Source of the DNA: Marinobacter bohaiensis
GTDB taxonomy: Bacteria > Pseudomonadota > Gammaproteobacteria > Pseudomonadales > Oleiphilaceae
Direction of reading: 5' to 3'
NCBI RefSeq assembly: GCF_003258515.1
Contig: NZ_QGEH01000001.1
Location: forward strand, 1,612,001-1,676,000
DNA length: 64,000 nucleotides
Part shown: piece after piece, positions 53,436-63,705 of the stretch
Numbering within the stretch: position 1 is the first letter of the stretch
Layout: each line of letters opens with the position of its first letter
Notes under the pieces: model-generated
The model's input: only the letters and a program-made list of their open reading frames with translations
Told to the model about the DNA's origin: nothing
The model's database searches: none
Program-made: the position numbers and the translations under genes

Positions 53436-54764
53436 ATGACCGAGGTAAATGTCCGTCGCCTGTCCGCCGCCGATGCGGATTTCCAGTCCACGCTTGATCG
53501 CCTGCTCGCCTGGGATGACAGCGTCGATCATCAGGTGAACGAATCGGTTCGGCATATCCTGCACGAGGTCAAAACCCGTGGGGATCAGGCCGTTCTGGAA
53601 CTGACCGCCCGTTTTGACCAGGTGAACGCCGGCTCCATGGCGGAACTGGAAATGTCGGCGGAGCGCATGGCCCAGGCGCTGGCCAACATTCCGGACGATC
53701 AACGCGAGGCGCTGGAAGCGGCGGCGCAGCGCATTCGTGATTATCACGAACGCCAGAAGGCGTCCTCCTGGCAGTATGAGGAATCGGACGGCACCGTGCT
53801 GGGACAGAAGGTGACGCCGCTGGACCGCGCCGGTCTTTATGTGCCGGGCGGCAAGGCCGCCTATCCGTCATCGGTGCTGATGAACGCCATTCCCGCCAAA
53901 GTGGCCGGTGTCGGCGAAGTCATCATGGTCGTGCCGACCCCCGGAGGCACGGTGAACGAGCTGGTGCTGGCGGCCGCACGGGTGGCCGGCGTCGATCGGG
54001 TGTTCACCATTGGCGGCGCCCAGGCGGTAGCCGCACTGGCCTACGGCACAGAGACCATTCCTGCGGTGGACAAGATCGTCGGCCCCGGCAACATCTTCGT
54101 CGCCACCGCCAAGCGCGAAGTCTTCGGCACCGTCGGTATCGACATGATCGCCGGCCCGTCCGAGATTCTGGTGATCTGCGATGGCCAGACCGATCCCGAC
54201 TGGATTGCCATGGACCTGTTTTCCCAGGCGGAGCACGACGAGCAGGCCCAGTCGATCCTGATCAGCCCGGATGCGGATTTCCTGGACCGGGTGGAAGCGA
54301 GCATCCGCAAACTCCTGCCCACCATGGAACGTGCCGAAATCATCGCCACGTCCGTGTCCGACCGGGCGGCTCTGATCCTGGTAGACGATCTGGAGCAGGC
54401 GGCGCAGGTGAGCAACCGCATTGCGCCGGAACACCTGGAATTGTCCATCGCCGATCCGGAAGCGCTGTTGCCGTCGATCCGTCACGCTGGTGCCATTTTC
54501 ATGGGCCGCTATACCGCCGAAGCCCTGGGCGATTACTGCGCCGGGCCGAACCATGTCCTGCCGACCTCCGGCACGGCGCGTTTCTCATCGCCGCTTGGGG
54601 TCTACGACTTCCAGAAGCGCTCGTCAATCATCGGTTTCTCGGCCGAGGGGGCTGACGCTATGGGGCGCGTCGCGTCCGTTCTGGCGCGCGGCGAGGGGCT
54701 GACGGCGCACGCCCGCTCGGCGGAATACCGGGTGCGTGAAGACGGCGAGGGCGGTCGGTCATGA
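53436..54764 (+). CDS. hisD: HisD, histidinol dehydrogenase
   Basis: The product has 442 residues. It performs the last two oxidations to histidine using NAD and zinc. [32 protein letters not shown] and [33 protein letters not shown] carry metal and active-site residues. ATG 53436 follows GAGAGGA. Its stop overlaps the hisC start. Confidence 0.97.
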   Translation: MTEVNVRRLSAADADFQSTLDRLLAWDDSVDHQVNESVRHILHEVKTRGDQAVLELTARFDQVNAGSMAELEMSAERMAQALANIPDDQREALEAAAQRIRDYHERQKASSWQYEESDGTVLGQKVTPLDRAGLYVPGGKAAYPSSVLMNAIPAKVAGVGEVIMVVPTPGGTVNELVLAAARVAGVDRVFTIGGAQAVAALAYGTETIPAVDKIVGPGNIFVATAKREVFGTVGIDMIAGPSEILVICDGQTDPDWIAMDLFSQAEHDEQAQSILISPDADFLDRVEASIRKLLPTMERAEIIATSVSDRAALILVDDLEQAAQVSNRIAPEHLELSIADPEALLPSIRHAGAIFMGRYTAEALGDYCAGPNHVLPTSGTARFSSPLGVYDFQKRSSIIGFSAEGADAMGRVASVLARGEGLTAHARSAEYRVREDGEGGRS

Positions 54765-55816
54765 GTCGATTCTGGAGTCCCCTGGTCAAGGATCTCGTGC
54801 CTTATGTGCCGGGCGAGCAGCCCAAACTTCCGGACCTGATCAAGCTCAATACGAACGAGCATCCGTTGGGACCATCGCCGCAGGTGATCGAGGCGATCCG
54901 GGCCGAGGCAGGCGATAGCCTGCGCCTCTACCCGGATCCCAACGGCGATGCCCTCAAAGCAACGCTGGCGGATTACCACGGGGTATCCACTCAGCAGGTC
55001 TTCCTGGGCAACGGCTCCGATGAAGTGCTGGCGCATATCTTTTACGGTCTGTTCCAGCACGGCAAACCGATCCTGTTCCCGGACATCACCTACAGTTTCT
55101 ACCCGGTGTATTGCGGGATCTATAACATCGATGCGCAACCGGTGCCGGTGGACGAGCATTTCTCGATCCGGCCGGAGGATTACCGGGGCGATTGCGGCGG
55201 TATCATCTTCCCCAACCCCAATGCGCCCACGGGCAAGGCACTCACCCTGTCGGAGATCGAGCAGATCGTCGCTGGCAACCCCGACGTGGTGGTGGTCATT
55301 GATGAGGCCTACGTGGACTTCGGGGCCGAGACGGCCATCAGCCTGGTGGATCGCTATCCCAACCTGCTGGTGACCCAGACGCTGTCTAAGTCGCGCTCGC
55401 TGGCTGGGCTCCGGGTCGGCTTTGCCATCGGTCATGAAGATCTGGTCGAGGCGCTGGAGCGGATCAAGAACAGCTTCAACTCCTATCCGCTGGACCGTTT
55501 GGCGCTGGTGGGGGCGGTAGCGGCCTACGAGGACGAAGCCTATTTCCGTCGGGCGACGGACTACGTCATCGGCGAGCGGGAGAGGGTGACCCAGGGGCTG
55601 CAGGCGCTGGGCTTCGAAGTGCTCCCGTCGGCGGCAAACTTCGTGCTGGCTCGCCACCCAGCTCACGCCGGTGCCGACCTGGCGGCGGCCCTGCGCGAAC
55701 GCAGCATCATCGTGCGGCACTTCAACAAGCCGCGCATCGAGTCATTCCTGCGGATCACCATCGGCTCGGCCGAACAGAACGGCCGCCTGCTCGGCGCCTT
55801 GCCGGACATCGTGTGA
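54761..55816 (+). CDS. hisC: HisC, histidinol-phosphate aminotransferase
   Basis: The product has 351 residues. It is a PLP-dependent class I/II aminotransferase. The Schiff-base Lys is in [20 protein letters not shown], and [12 protein letters not shown] and [11 protein letters not shown] are further cofactor motifs. It is translationally coupled to hisD (ATGA). Confidence 0.96.
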   Translation: MSRFWSPLVKDLVPYVPGEQPKLPDLIKLNTNEHPLGPSPQVIEAIRAEAGDSLRLYPDPNGDALKATLADYHGVSTQQVFLGNGSDEVLAHIFYGLFQHGKPILFPDITYSFYPVYCGIYNIDAQPVPVDEHFSIRPEDYRGDCGGIIFPNPNAPTGKALTLSEIEQIVAGNPDVVVVIDEAYVDFGAETAISLVDRYPNLLVTQTLSKSRSLAGLRVGFAIGHEDLVEALERIKNSFNSYPLDRLALVGAVAAYEDEAYFRRATDYVIGERERVTQGLQALGFEVLPSAANFVLARHPAHAGADLAAALRERSIIVRHFNKPRIESFLRITIGSAEQNGRLLGALPDIV

Positions 55817-55893
55817 TCCCTTCGCCCCTGGCCGGCGCCGATCGGCCAAGGGTATCGTATATTTCCAGCTATCCAATCCAGGGGAGGTCGATC

Positions 55894-56655
55894 ATGACCG
55901 AGACCGTCTCACGGGACGCCATCGTCCAACGCGTAGAGCAGTGGCTGGAACCCGGCCGCTTCAAGGATTACTGCCCCAACGGCCTGCAGGTGGAAGGGCG
56001 CGACCAGGTGGCTCATGTGGTCACCGGTGTCACCGCCTCCCAGGCTTTCATTGACGCCGCCCTGGACGCCGGCGCGGACCTGCTTCTGGTGCACCACGGC
56101 TACTTCTGGAAAGGCGAGGACCAGCGGGTGGGCGGCATGAAGAAGCGGCGCCTGCAGAGCCTGCTGAAGGCCGACGTCAACCTGCTGGCCTATCACCTGC
56201 CGCTGGATGAGCATCCGGAGCTGGGCAATAACCGCCAATTGGCGGATGTTCTGGGCATCACCGAGGCTGCCCCCCTCAAGTCGGACAGTGGTCTGGTCTG
56301 GATCGGTGAGCTTCCGGAAGCCCTGTCCCCCGAACAGTTTGCGGGGCATCTTGAGAACCGGCTGGCGCGGCGCCCGTTGCACGTCGGGGAAGGGTCTGCA
56401 CAGATCAAGCGTGTGGCCTGGTGCACCGGCGCTGCGCAGGGCTTCATCGATCAGGCTTTGGCGGCCGGCGCCGATGCTTACCTCAGCGGTGAGATCTCGG
56501 AGCCGACCGTGCACACCGCCCGGGAGTGCGGAATCCACTATTATTCCGCCGGGCACCACGCCACCGAACGTTATGGCGTGCAGGCTGTCGGCGAGCGGCT
56601 GGCGTCGGAACTGGGGATCAAACACACCTTCATCGACATCGATAACCCGGTGTGA
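55894..56655 (+). CDS. Nif3-like dinuclear metal-centre protein (YbgI type)
   Basis: The product has 253 residues. The metal-binding histidines are visible in LLVHHGYFWK, AYHLPLDEHPELGNN and SAGHHATERYG. The family includes E. coli YbgI and is sometimes listed as GTP cyclohydrolase 1 type 2; the true reaction is not certain. ATG 55894 is preceded by GGGGAGG, while the open frame reaches back to the hisC stop without conserved content. Confidence 0.92.
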   Translation: MTETVSRDAIVQRVEQWLEPGRFKDYCPNGLQVEGRDQVAHVVTGVTASQAFIDAALDAGADLLLVHHGYFWKGEDQRVGGMKKRRLQSLLKADVNLLAYHLPLDEHPELGNNRQLADVLGITEAAPLKSDSGLVWIGELPEALSPEQFAGHLENRLARRPLHVGEGSAQIKRVAWCTGAAQGFIDQALAAGADAYLSGEISEPTVHTARECGIHYYSAGHHATERYGVQAVGERLASELGIKHTFIDIDNPV

Positions 56656-56694
56656 GGGAGGCGCCCCGGTGGCTGTGCACCGGGGCGGATCGAA

Positions 56695-57129
56695 TTACTC
56701 GGACTTGCTTTTCTCGCGCAGGCCATAGTCTTCGGCCAGCGTGCCTTTTTCCTTGGGGTCGCTCTTGGGCGCGTAATCGCGAGGCGGCTCGAAACCACTG
56801 TCCTTGGTGCTGTCCAGGCGGGCGGTTTCGTCTTTTTTGCCCAGTTCTTCCATCCAGTCCTCATCGTGACACAGGCGGTTGGCGCCGCGGGCCATGTGCT
56901 GGCTGACGTCACGGTAGACGTCGTTGAGCCGGCGCATCATGTGAGCGGACTCCATAAAATGCTCATTCACCTGAGCCTGGTAGCGGGTGTATTCGCTGCG
57001 CAACTCGTCAATCTGCTGTTCCAGCCGGCGCTGGCGCAAGCTGGTGCTCTGGCCGGAGCGGCCAATCAGCACGCCCACAATGAGCCCGACAACGAGAGTG
57101 GCTAAAGCGATGAGAATGAGTTGCGTCAT
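56695..57129 (-). CDS. yhcB: YhcB/ZapG, DUF1043 membrane protein
   Basis: The product has 144 residues. One N-terminal membrane helix (LILIALATLVVGLIVGVLIG) is followed by a coiled coil (RQRRLEQQIDELRSEYTRYQAQVNEHFMESAHMMRRLNDVYRDV) and a disordered tail. In enterics YhcB interacts with divisome and elongasome proteins and affects envelope growth. ATG 57129 follows AGGGACAG. It is divergent from zapE. Confidence 0.92.
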   Translation of the reverse strand: MTQLILIALATLVVGLIVGVLIGRSGQSTSLRQRRLEQQIDELRSEYTRYQAQVNEHFMESAHMMRRLNDVYRDVSQHMARGANRLCHDEDWMEELGKKDETARLDSTKDSGFEPPRDYAPKSDPKEKGTLAEDYGLREKSKSE

Positions 57130-57388
57130 ACTGTCCCTGACCCTGAATTCGAAAAGTAAAGTGCTTTGAGTATACCGTCTGACCGGTTTATCGCCCATGC
57201 CCGCGTGGTTGTCCAATCGTCGAATAGACCGCCGTTGGCGCGACCGGGATCACTGAAACGTTCGTTGAGGCGACCGGCATGTCCGGCATCATGTCGTCCG
57301 ATCGCGTTCAATGTGGAGATGATCGGCAATATCAGCGACAATACGGCGCTTTATTGACCAGCCTCTGAAAGCGAGACAAGAGCACAGC

Positions 57389-58483
57389 ATGACCCCCTGG
57401 GAACGATATCAGAACGACCTCCAGAAAGACGGCTTCGAGAAGGACGCAGCACAGGCGGACGCCGTGAGGCGTCTACAGGCACTGTACGACAAACTGGTGG
57501 AATCCGAAAGCCAGCGCGAAGGCACCTTCAGCCGCCTCAAGCGCAAGCTGCGCGGTGGCGACAAGGAACCGGTCCAGGGGCTGTATTTCTGGGGCGGTGT
57601 GGGGCGCGGTAAGACCTACCTCATGGACACTTTCTTTGAGGCGCTGCCGTTCGAGCGCAAGATGCGTGTGCATTTCCACCGCTTCATGCAGCGCGTCCAC
57701 AACGAGCTGAAAACCCTGAAAGGCACCAAGAATCCGCTGGAAACGGTCGGTCAGCGCTTTGCCGACGAGGCCGCGGTAATCTGCTTCGACGAGTTCTTCG
57801 TGTCGGATATTGGCGACGCCATGATCCTGGCCTCGCTGCTGGATACGCTGTTCCGCAATGGCGTCACACTGGTGTGCACCTCCAACATCGTGCCTGATGG
57901 TCTTTATAAGGATGGCCTGCAACGGGCCCGCTTCCTGCCGGCGATCGATCTGCTCAATAAGTACACCGATGTGGTGAACGTCGACGGCGGTGTGGATTAC
58001 CGGTTGCGCACCCTGGAGCAGGCTCAGCTGTTCCACTCGCCCCTGGGCGACGAAGCGTTCCAGAGCCTGCGTCACAGTTTTCGCAACCTGGCCGATGAAT
58101 ACCGCGATAACGTCGACCTGGAAGTGAACGGCCGCAAGATGCACGCCCTGTCCTGCGCCGAGGATGTCATCTGGTTCGACTTCAAAGCCCTGTGTGACGG
58201 GCCGCGCAGCCAGAACGACTACATCGAGCTGGCCCGTGAATACCATGCGGTGATCGTCAGCGACGTCCCGGTGCTGGGGCGTGAAAACGATGACCAGACG
58301 CGGCGCTTCATCAACATGGTGGATGAGTTCTACGACCGTAACGTCAAGGTGATCATCTCCGCCGCCGCGCCGATCCACGAACTCTATTCCGGCGGCCGCC
58401 TCTCATTCGAATTCGAACGCACCGAGTCACGCCTGCTGGAAATGCAGTCCAAGGAGTATCTGGAAGCACCGCACAAAGCGTAA
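57389..58483 (+). CDS. zapE: ZapE, AFG1-like division ATPase
   Basis: The product has 364 residues. It is an AAA+ type ATPase that binds FtsZ and affects Z-ring stability under stress. Walker A is GGVGRGKT, Walker B ICFDEFFVSDIGDAM. The yhcB-zapE pair is conserved in Gammaproteobacteria. A small hairpin (CCCGA-TCAA-TCGGG, 58595-58608) lies downstream and may terminate transcription. Confidence 0.96.
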   Translation: MTPWERYQNDLQKDGFEKDAAQADAVRRLQALYDKLVESESQREGTFSRLKRKLRGGDKEPVQGLYFWGGVGRGKTYLMDTFFEALPFERKMRVHFHRFMQRVHNELKTLKGTKNPLETVGQRFADEAAVICFDEFFVSDIGDAMILASLLDTLFRNGVTLVCTSNIVPDGLYKDGLQRARFLPAIDLLNKYTDVVNVDGGVDYRLRTLEQAQLFHSPLGDEAFQSLRHSFRNLADEYRDNVDLEVNGRKMHALSCAEDVIWFDFKALCDGPRSQNDYIELAREYHAVIVSDVPVLGRENDDQTRRFINMVDEFYDRNVKVIISAAAPIHELYSGGRLSFEFERTESRLLEMQSKEYLEAPHKA

Positions 58484-58635
58484 TGACAGGTAGGCGGACT
58501 CGATTGCGGTGAGGGGACACCGCGACGATTTCCAGGGCCCGGACGGATTTTGACGCCGGTTGGTGCTGAGTGCGGCTCAGGCCCATAACAATAACCCGAT
58601 CAATCGGGCTTTCAGACCACAGATGAGGAATAACA

Positions 58636-59820
58636 ATGAACAGCGATCAAGTCGTGATTGTCAGCGGCGTGCGTACGCCCATGGGCGGTTTCCAGGGCAG
58701 CCTGAGCGGCGTGGGTGCGGTTGAGCTGGGTGCCGTCAGCATCGCCGAGGCGGTACGCCGGGCGTCCCTGCAGCCGGGTGACGTACAGGAAGTCATTATG
58801 GGAAACGTGCTGCCGGCTGGCCTCAAGCAGGGCCCCGCGCGGCAGGCCATGCGCCAGGCCGGGTTGCCCGACAGCGCTGGCGCCACCACCATCAACAAAC
58901 TCTGCGGCTCCGGTATGAAAGCTGCGATGCTGGCCCATGATCTGATCAAGGCAGGCAGCAACGACATCATGGTGGCCGGCGGCATGGAGAGCATGTCCAA
59001 CGCGCCTTACGTAATGCAGGGAGCCCGTCAGGGCTACCGCATGGGCCCGGGCCCGGCGCCGCAGGACCACATGTTCCTGGACGGTCTGGAGGATGCCGAA
59101 ACCGGCCGGCTGATGGGGGCATTCGCCCAGGATATGGCGGACAAAAAAGGCTATACCCGTGAAGAGATGGATGACTACGCCATCAACTCGCTCAAGCGCG
59201 CTCAGGAGGCCATTCGCGACGGCCTGCTGAAAGAGGAGATCGTTCCGGTCACGGTCCGTACCCGGAAAGGCGAGACGGTTGTCGAGGACGACGAGCAGCC
59301 GCTGACGGCTAACCTGGACAAGATTCCCACCCTGCGTCCGGCCTTCAAGAAAGACGGTACCGTCACTGCGGCCAACGCCTCCTCCATCTCCGACGGCGCT
59401 TCGGCGCTGGTGCTGATGCGGGAATCGGAAGCTGGGCACCGGGGCCTTCAGCCGATGGCCCGGATCGTGGCCCACGCCACAAACTCGCAACACCCGTCCG
59501 AATTCACGTGCGCGCCGGTCGGCGCTATCAAGAGCCTGCTGGATAAAGCGGGCTGGTCAAAGGATGACGTGGATCTGTTCGAGATTAACGAGGCCTTCGC
59601 CATGGTGGCCATGATGCCGATCCGTGAGCTGGAACTGGATCCCGCCAAGGTCAACATTCACGGCGGTGCCTGTGCCCAGGGCCACCCGGTGGGCTCCACC
59701 GGCTCCCGGCTGCTGGTGACTCTGATGCACGCTCTGCGGCGTCAGGGTAAATCCCGGGGTGTGGCTGCCCTGTGCATTGGCGGCGGCGAGGCCACCGCCA
59801 TGGCGATCGAGATGCTCTGA
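58636..59820 (+). CDS. Thiolase (acetyl-CoA acetyltransferase family)
   Basis: The product has 394 residues. It cleaves 3-ketoacyl-CoA or condenses two acetyl-CoA. Catalytic residues are Cys90 in KLCGSGMKA, His350 in GACAQGHPVGSTGSR and Cys380 in ALCIGGGEAT, with NEAFA also present. The CAQGHPVGSTG block differs from the common AxGHPxGASG. GAGGAAT precedes the ATG. It is monocistronic by spacing; whether it is degradative or biosynthetic is not clear from sequence. Confidence 0.93.
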   Translation: MNSDQVVIVSGVRTPMGGFQGSLSGVGAVELGAVSIAEAVRRASLQPGDVQEVIMGNVLPAGLKQGPARQAMRQAGLPDSAGATTINKLCGSGMKAAMLAHDLIKAGSNDIMVAGGMESMSNAPYVMQGARQGYRMGPGPAPQDHMFLDGLEDAETGRLMGAFAQDMADKKGYTREEMDDYAINSLKRAQEAIRDGLLKEEIVPVTVRTRKGETVVEDDEQPLTANLDKIPTLRPAFKKDGTVTAANASSISDGASALVLMRESEAGHRGLQPMARIVAHATNSQHPSEFTCAPVGAIKSLLDKAGWSKDDVDLFEINEAFAMVAMMPIRELELDPAKVNIHGGACAQGHPVGSTGSRLLVTLMHALRRQGKSRGVAALCIGGGEATAMAIEML

Positions 59821-60260
59821 TCGCCACCCCTTCCGCCCCGGCAGACCTGTCGGGGCGTCATTGCCTTCCTTGCTTACGATCCGGCCTGAAGCCTGGCCAG
59901 ACCCGCTTTTGCATCGGTGGTTGAACCTCCGATTAGCGTCTATATTCACACTGACTGTCCGGACCAGGGGTGTCCATGGAACGGAACCCGCCAAGACCGC
60001 GGCTTCCCGCCAGGGACAGGTTCGTAAAATCATACTTTTGACTGATCAAAGCGACCTGCGCCTTAGCTATAGTGCCATCATCACGAGCACTGTGCGTGGG
60101 GCTTCCTACATCGTGACGACCAACCGACTGGTTTGAAGACGAATAACCCGGTTTGAAAACGAACGACTGAGCGTGAAGACGAAACCATAGAGCGTAACGA
60201 CGAACAATCAGAACAGCGACTCATAACAAAGACTCATAAAAACAATGGAGTAGCCTTCCA
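59821..60260. other. Intergenic region before the DUF1302 gene
   Basis: The 440-base gap holds a GC-rich hairpin after the thiolase (CGCCCCGGCAG at 59834-59844 with CTGTCGGGGCG at 59847-59857, no T run) and the phased repeat array described separately. GACTCATAA occurs twice with a 13-base period (60218 and 60231) just before the ribosome binding site GGAG. No gene is seen. Confidence 0.7.
60111..60204 (+). repeat. Five imperfect direct repeats, 20-bp period
   Basis: Starts at 60111, 60131, 60151, 60171 and 60192 share a 13-base core: TCGTGACGACCAA, GTTTGAAGACGAA, GTTTGAAAACGAA, GCGTGAAGACGAA and GCGTAACGACGAA. The spacing (20, 20, 20, 21) is near two helical turns, which places the cores on one face of the DNA. 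They end 56 bases before the DUF1302 start. Confidence 0.75.
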
Positions 60261-62105
60261 ATGACAAGAAGAGTACAGCCGCGGCAGCAATGGGCGAAAC
60301 TGCCTCTGGCGGCAGCGATTACCGCAACGCTTTCCGCACCCGCAAGCGCATTCCAGTTCTACATGGGCGACGTCGAGGCGTCGTTTGACACCACCCTGAC
60401 CGCCGGCGTGGGCTGGCGTGTAGAGGAGCGGGACAGGCGCCTGATTGCGCAGGGCAACCTCGGGCCGTCCTACGCGCCGGGCCAACCCAACGCCAATATC
60501 GGTGCGTCGACCAACAACTACGACGACGGCAACCTGAACTTCGAGAAGGGCGACACTTACAGCAAGATCGTCAAGGGCACCAGCGAGCTGTACCTGAACT
60601 ATTATCTCGACAACGATTACCTGACGCGCGTCGGTGCGTTCGTCCGCGGCCGCTACTGGTACGACTTCGAGCTGAAGGACGAGTCGCGGGCGGTGGACCC
60701 GGTGGGCTACCAGCGTGAATTGAACGAGAAGGCCAAGGACAACGCCTCCGGCGGTGAATTCCTCGACGCCTATGTGTTCAGCGACTGGTACTTCGGTGAT
60801 ACCCCGGTCAGCGTGCGCTACGGTAACCAGGTGTTGAGCTGGGGCGAAAGCACCTTCATCCAGGGCGGGGTCAACGTCATCAACCCGGTGGATGTGAACG
60901 CCATTCGTGCGCCCGGTGCCGAGGTCAAGGATGCGCTGCTGCCGGTTGAAATGCTCTACAGCTCCATTGGCCTGACCGAGAACGTCACCTTTGAAGCTTT
61001 CCTGCAGACGGACTGGGAAAAGGTACGGCCGGACGATTGCGGCACTTTCTTCTCCACCAACGATTTTGCCGCTGACGGCTGTGGCCCGGTCCTGCTTGCG
61101 GGGGAGCTGCCAGATTACCAGGCCTATAACCGTGGTCTGGTCGCCGACCGCTCCGGCGACCGCGAGCCGGACGAGCGCGACCAGTTCGGTGCGGCTTTCC
61201 GCTGGTATGTGCCCGAGCTGAACGATTCCGAGCTGGGTTTCTACTACATTCGCTATCACAGCCGGCTGCCGTACGTCAGCGGTATCGTCAATGATCCCGC
61301 CAACGGCGAGCAGTTCCCGCAATATTTCATCGAGTACCCAGAGGGCATCAACCTTTACGGGATCAGTATCAACACCACGATCCCCGGAGGCTGGTCACTG
61401 GGGGCGGAGTACAGTTTCCGCGACAACATGCCGATCCAGTGGAACGCGTTTGAGCTGATCTACGGTGGTTTGCAGCTGGAGAATCCTGCCACCGGCGATC
61501 CGGCCAGTCTGCTGCAGGTTCAGCGCGAGGCGGAAGCCAACGGTGCTGACCTGTCGGGTGAAGCGGTCAGCGGCTACGACCGCTATAAAGTCTCCCAGGC
61601 CCAGATGACGCTGATCAAATTCTTCGACCAGGTCATGGGCGCCAGCCGTCTGACCTTCGTTGGCGAAGTGGGCGCCACCTACGTGCACGGCCTGCCGGAT
61701 CTGGATGAGGCCCGCTATGGCCGTTCCGGTACCTTCGGTATCGGTGAGCTGGACGGCGGCGGTTGCCAGGCGTTGAACATCAATACCAACTACTGCAACA
61801 ACGAGGGCTATACCACGTCCTTCTCCTGGGGCTATCGCACCCGCTTCGTGTGGGATTATCCCAACGCCATCGCCGGTATCAACCTGAGCCCGCAACTGGC
61901 GTTCTCGCACGACGTCAACGGTAACGCGCCGTCGCCCGGCGGTAACTTCCTGGAAGGTCGGAAAGCCGTGGGCGTGTCGCTTACCGGCGTCTACCAGAAC
62001 CGGTACAGCGCCACGATCGGCTACACGAACTATTTCGGGGGTACGCCATACAACGAGCTGTCCGACCGCGATAACGTGACCGCCAGCGTCTCGGTATCGT
62101 TCTGA
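60261..62105 (+). CDS. DUF1302 outer-membrane protein
   Basis: The product has 614 residues. A signal peptide with predicted cleavage after APASA at residue 30 is followed by an aromatic, Asn/Asp-rich beta-strand sequence (FQFYMGDVEASFDTTLTAGVGWRVEERD at the start). It ends in TASVSVSF, a C-terminal Phe as in outer-membrane barrels. The family is often coupled with DUF1329 in bacteria that use hydrophobic substrates; transport is inferred. DUF1329 follows after 33 bases. Confidence 0.9.
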   Translation: MTRRVQPRQQWAKLPLAAAITATLSAPASAFQFYMGDVEASFDTTLTAGVGWRVEERDRRLIAQGNLGPSYAPGQPNANIGASTNNYDDGNLNFEKGDTYSKIVKGTSELYLNYYLDNDYLTRVGAFVRGRYWYDFELKDESRAVDPVGYQRELNEKAKDNASGGEFLDAYVFSDWYFGDTPVSVRYGNQVLSWGESTFIQGGVNVINPVDVNAIRAPGAEVKDALLPVEMLYSSIGLTENVTFEAFLQTDWEKVRPDDCGTFFSTNDFAADGCGPVLLAGELPDYQAYNRGLVADRSGDREPDERDQFGAAFRWYVPELNDSELGFYYIRYHSRLPYVSGIVNDPANGEQFPQYFIEYPEGINLYGISINTTIPGGWSLGAEYSFRDNMPIQWNAFELIYGGLQLENPATGDPASLLQVQREAEANGADLSGEAVSGYDRYKVSQAQMTLIKFFDQVMGASRLTFVGEVGATYVHGLPDLDEARYGRSGTFGIGELDGGGCQALNINTNYCNNEGYTTSFSWGYRTRFVWDYPNAIAGINLSPQLAFSHDVNGNAPSPGGNFLEGRKAVGVSLTGVYQNRYSATIGYTNYFGGTPYNELSDRDNVTASVSVSF

Positions 62106-62138
62106 TCCGGCCTGAACGCGAACAACGAGGTAGATTCA

Positions 62139-63500
62139 ATGAAACTGAAAACGAAACTGATCGTCTCGGGCATCCTGACCGCCTCCATGGCTGCAGGCAG
62201 CGCCTACGCAGCCGTATCAGAGCAGGAAGCCGCCAAGCTGGGCGATTCGCTGACGCCGATCGGTGCCGAGAAGGCCGGCAACGGCGGTGAGATTCCGGCC
62301 TGGGATGGCGGGTTGCAAAAGGTCCCGGCCGGCTATGAAGGGGACGGCATCTATGTGAATCCGTTCCCGGACGAGCAGGAGCAGTTCCGCATCGACCAGA
62401 GCAATGTGGACCAGTACGCCGACAAGCTGTCGCCGGGCCAGGTCAAGATGATCAAGAAGTACGACGACTACTTCATCCCGGTCTATCCGACCCACCGCAC
62501 CTCGGCGTATCCGCAGGAGATCTATAACGAAACCCGCGAGAACGCCACCCAGACCGAGCTGGTGCCCAGTGGCAACGGTATGGAGAACTACACCGACGGC
62601 GTGCCGTTCCCGGTCCCGCAGAATGGCCTGGAGGCCATCTGGAACCACATCACCCGCTATCGGGGTGGTTCCGTGTCCCGCAACGTCGGCCAGGTCACCC
62701 CGACCGCCGATGGCAACTACAGCGTGGTGCATTTCCAGGATGAGCTGACCTGGCGGGCCGCCCTGCAGGATTTCGATCCTGAAGAGGACCAGAACGTGCT
62801 GTTCTACTTCAAGCAGGCGATCACCGGGCCGGCCCGTCTCGCGGGCAATGTTCTGCTCGTTCACGAAACCATCAACCAGGTGACCGAGCCGCGTCGCGCG
62901 TGGGTCTACAACGCCGGCCAACGGCGTGTGCGCCGGGCGCCCCAGGTGGCCTACGACGGCCCGGGTACCGCGGCTGACGGCATGCGGACGTCCGACAATT
63001 TCGACATGTACAACGGCGCGCCCGACCGCTACAACTGGGAGCTGGTGGGCAAGAAGGAGATGTACATCCCCTACAACGCCTACGAGCTGGTGGACCGGGA
63101 TCTGGACTACGACCAGATCATCAAGGCCGGCCACATCAATCAGGAACTGACCCGCTACGAACTGCACCGGGTCTGGCACGTGCGCGCGACCCTCAAGGAA
63201 GGGGAGCGTCACATCTACGCGCAGCGGGACTTCTACATTGACGAAGACAGCTGGCAGGCGACGGTTATCGATCACTACGATGGCCGCGGCGAACTCTGGC
63301 GTGTTGCCGAAGCCCACAGCATGTACTTCTATGACCAGAAGGTGCCCTGGTACGCGATCGAGACGCTCTACGACACCCTGTCCGGCCGCTACCTGGCCCT
63401 GGGGCTGACCAACGAGGAAGAAAACCCGTACGAGTTCGGCACCCAGCGCCACTCCCGAGAGTATACGCCGGCCGCCCTGCGCCGCGCCGGTACTCGCTAG
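62139..63500 (+). CDS. DUF1329 periplasmic protein
   Basis: The product has 453 residues. A signal peptide (cleaved near AYA, residue 24) precedes the family start LGDSLTPIGAEKAGNGGEIPAWDGG. A later segment, RRAWVYNAGQRRVRRAPQVAYDGPG, and WELVGKKEMYIPYNAYEL are also family features; the fold is thought to resemble LolA/LolB-type lipid carriers. Together with the DUF1302 protein it probably moves a hydrophobic molecule through the envelope. A strong terminator follows. Confidence 0.9.
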   Translation: MKLKTKLIVSGILTASMAAGSAYAAVSEQEAAKLGDSLTPIGAEKAGNGGEIPAWDGGLQKVPAGYEGDGIYVNPFPDEQEQFRIDQSNVDQYADKLSPGQVKMIKKYDDYFIPVYPTHRTSAYPQEIYNETRENATQTELVPSGNGMENYTDGVPFPVPQNGLEAIWNHITRYRGGSVSRNVGQVTPTADGNYSVVHFQDELTWRAALQDFDPEEDQNVLFYFKQAITGPARLAGNVLLVHETINQVTEPRRAWVYNAGQRRVRRAPQVAYDGPGTAADGMRTSDNFDMYNGAPDRYNWELVGKKEMYIPYNAYELVDRDLDYDQIIKAGHINQELTRYELHRVWHVRATLKEGERHIYAQRDFYIDEDSWQATVIDHYDGRGELWRVAEAHSMYFYDQKVPWYAIETLYDTLSGRYLALGLTNEEENPYEFGTQRHSREYTPAALRRAGTR

Positions 63501-63516
63501 GATCGACGATCCCTGC

Positions 63517-63546
63517 AAAGCCCCGGTCTCTGTGCCGGGGCTTTTT
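63517..63546 (+). terminator. Rho-independent terminator after DUF1329
   Basis: AAGCCCCGG (63518-63526) pairs with CCGGGGCTT (63535-63543), followed by further T residues to 63546. It ends the DUF1302-DUF1329 transcript. Confidence 0.9.
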
Positions 63547-63705
63547 CGTTGTCCCCAATTAAACGTTTCCGGTGCCGTCAGAATTAATTACAGCGGCTTT
63601 GCCTTATGGGCGAATTCTGTATTAATCTACATGCAGAACAAAAACAAACGGTAATAAGATAATAAGCTATTCTATTGGTTAGTTATAAAACGATGCGAGC
63701 TGACG

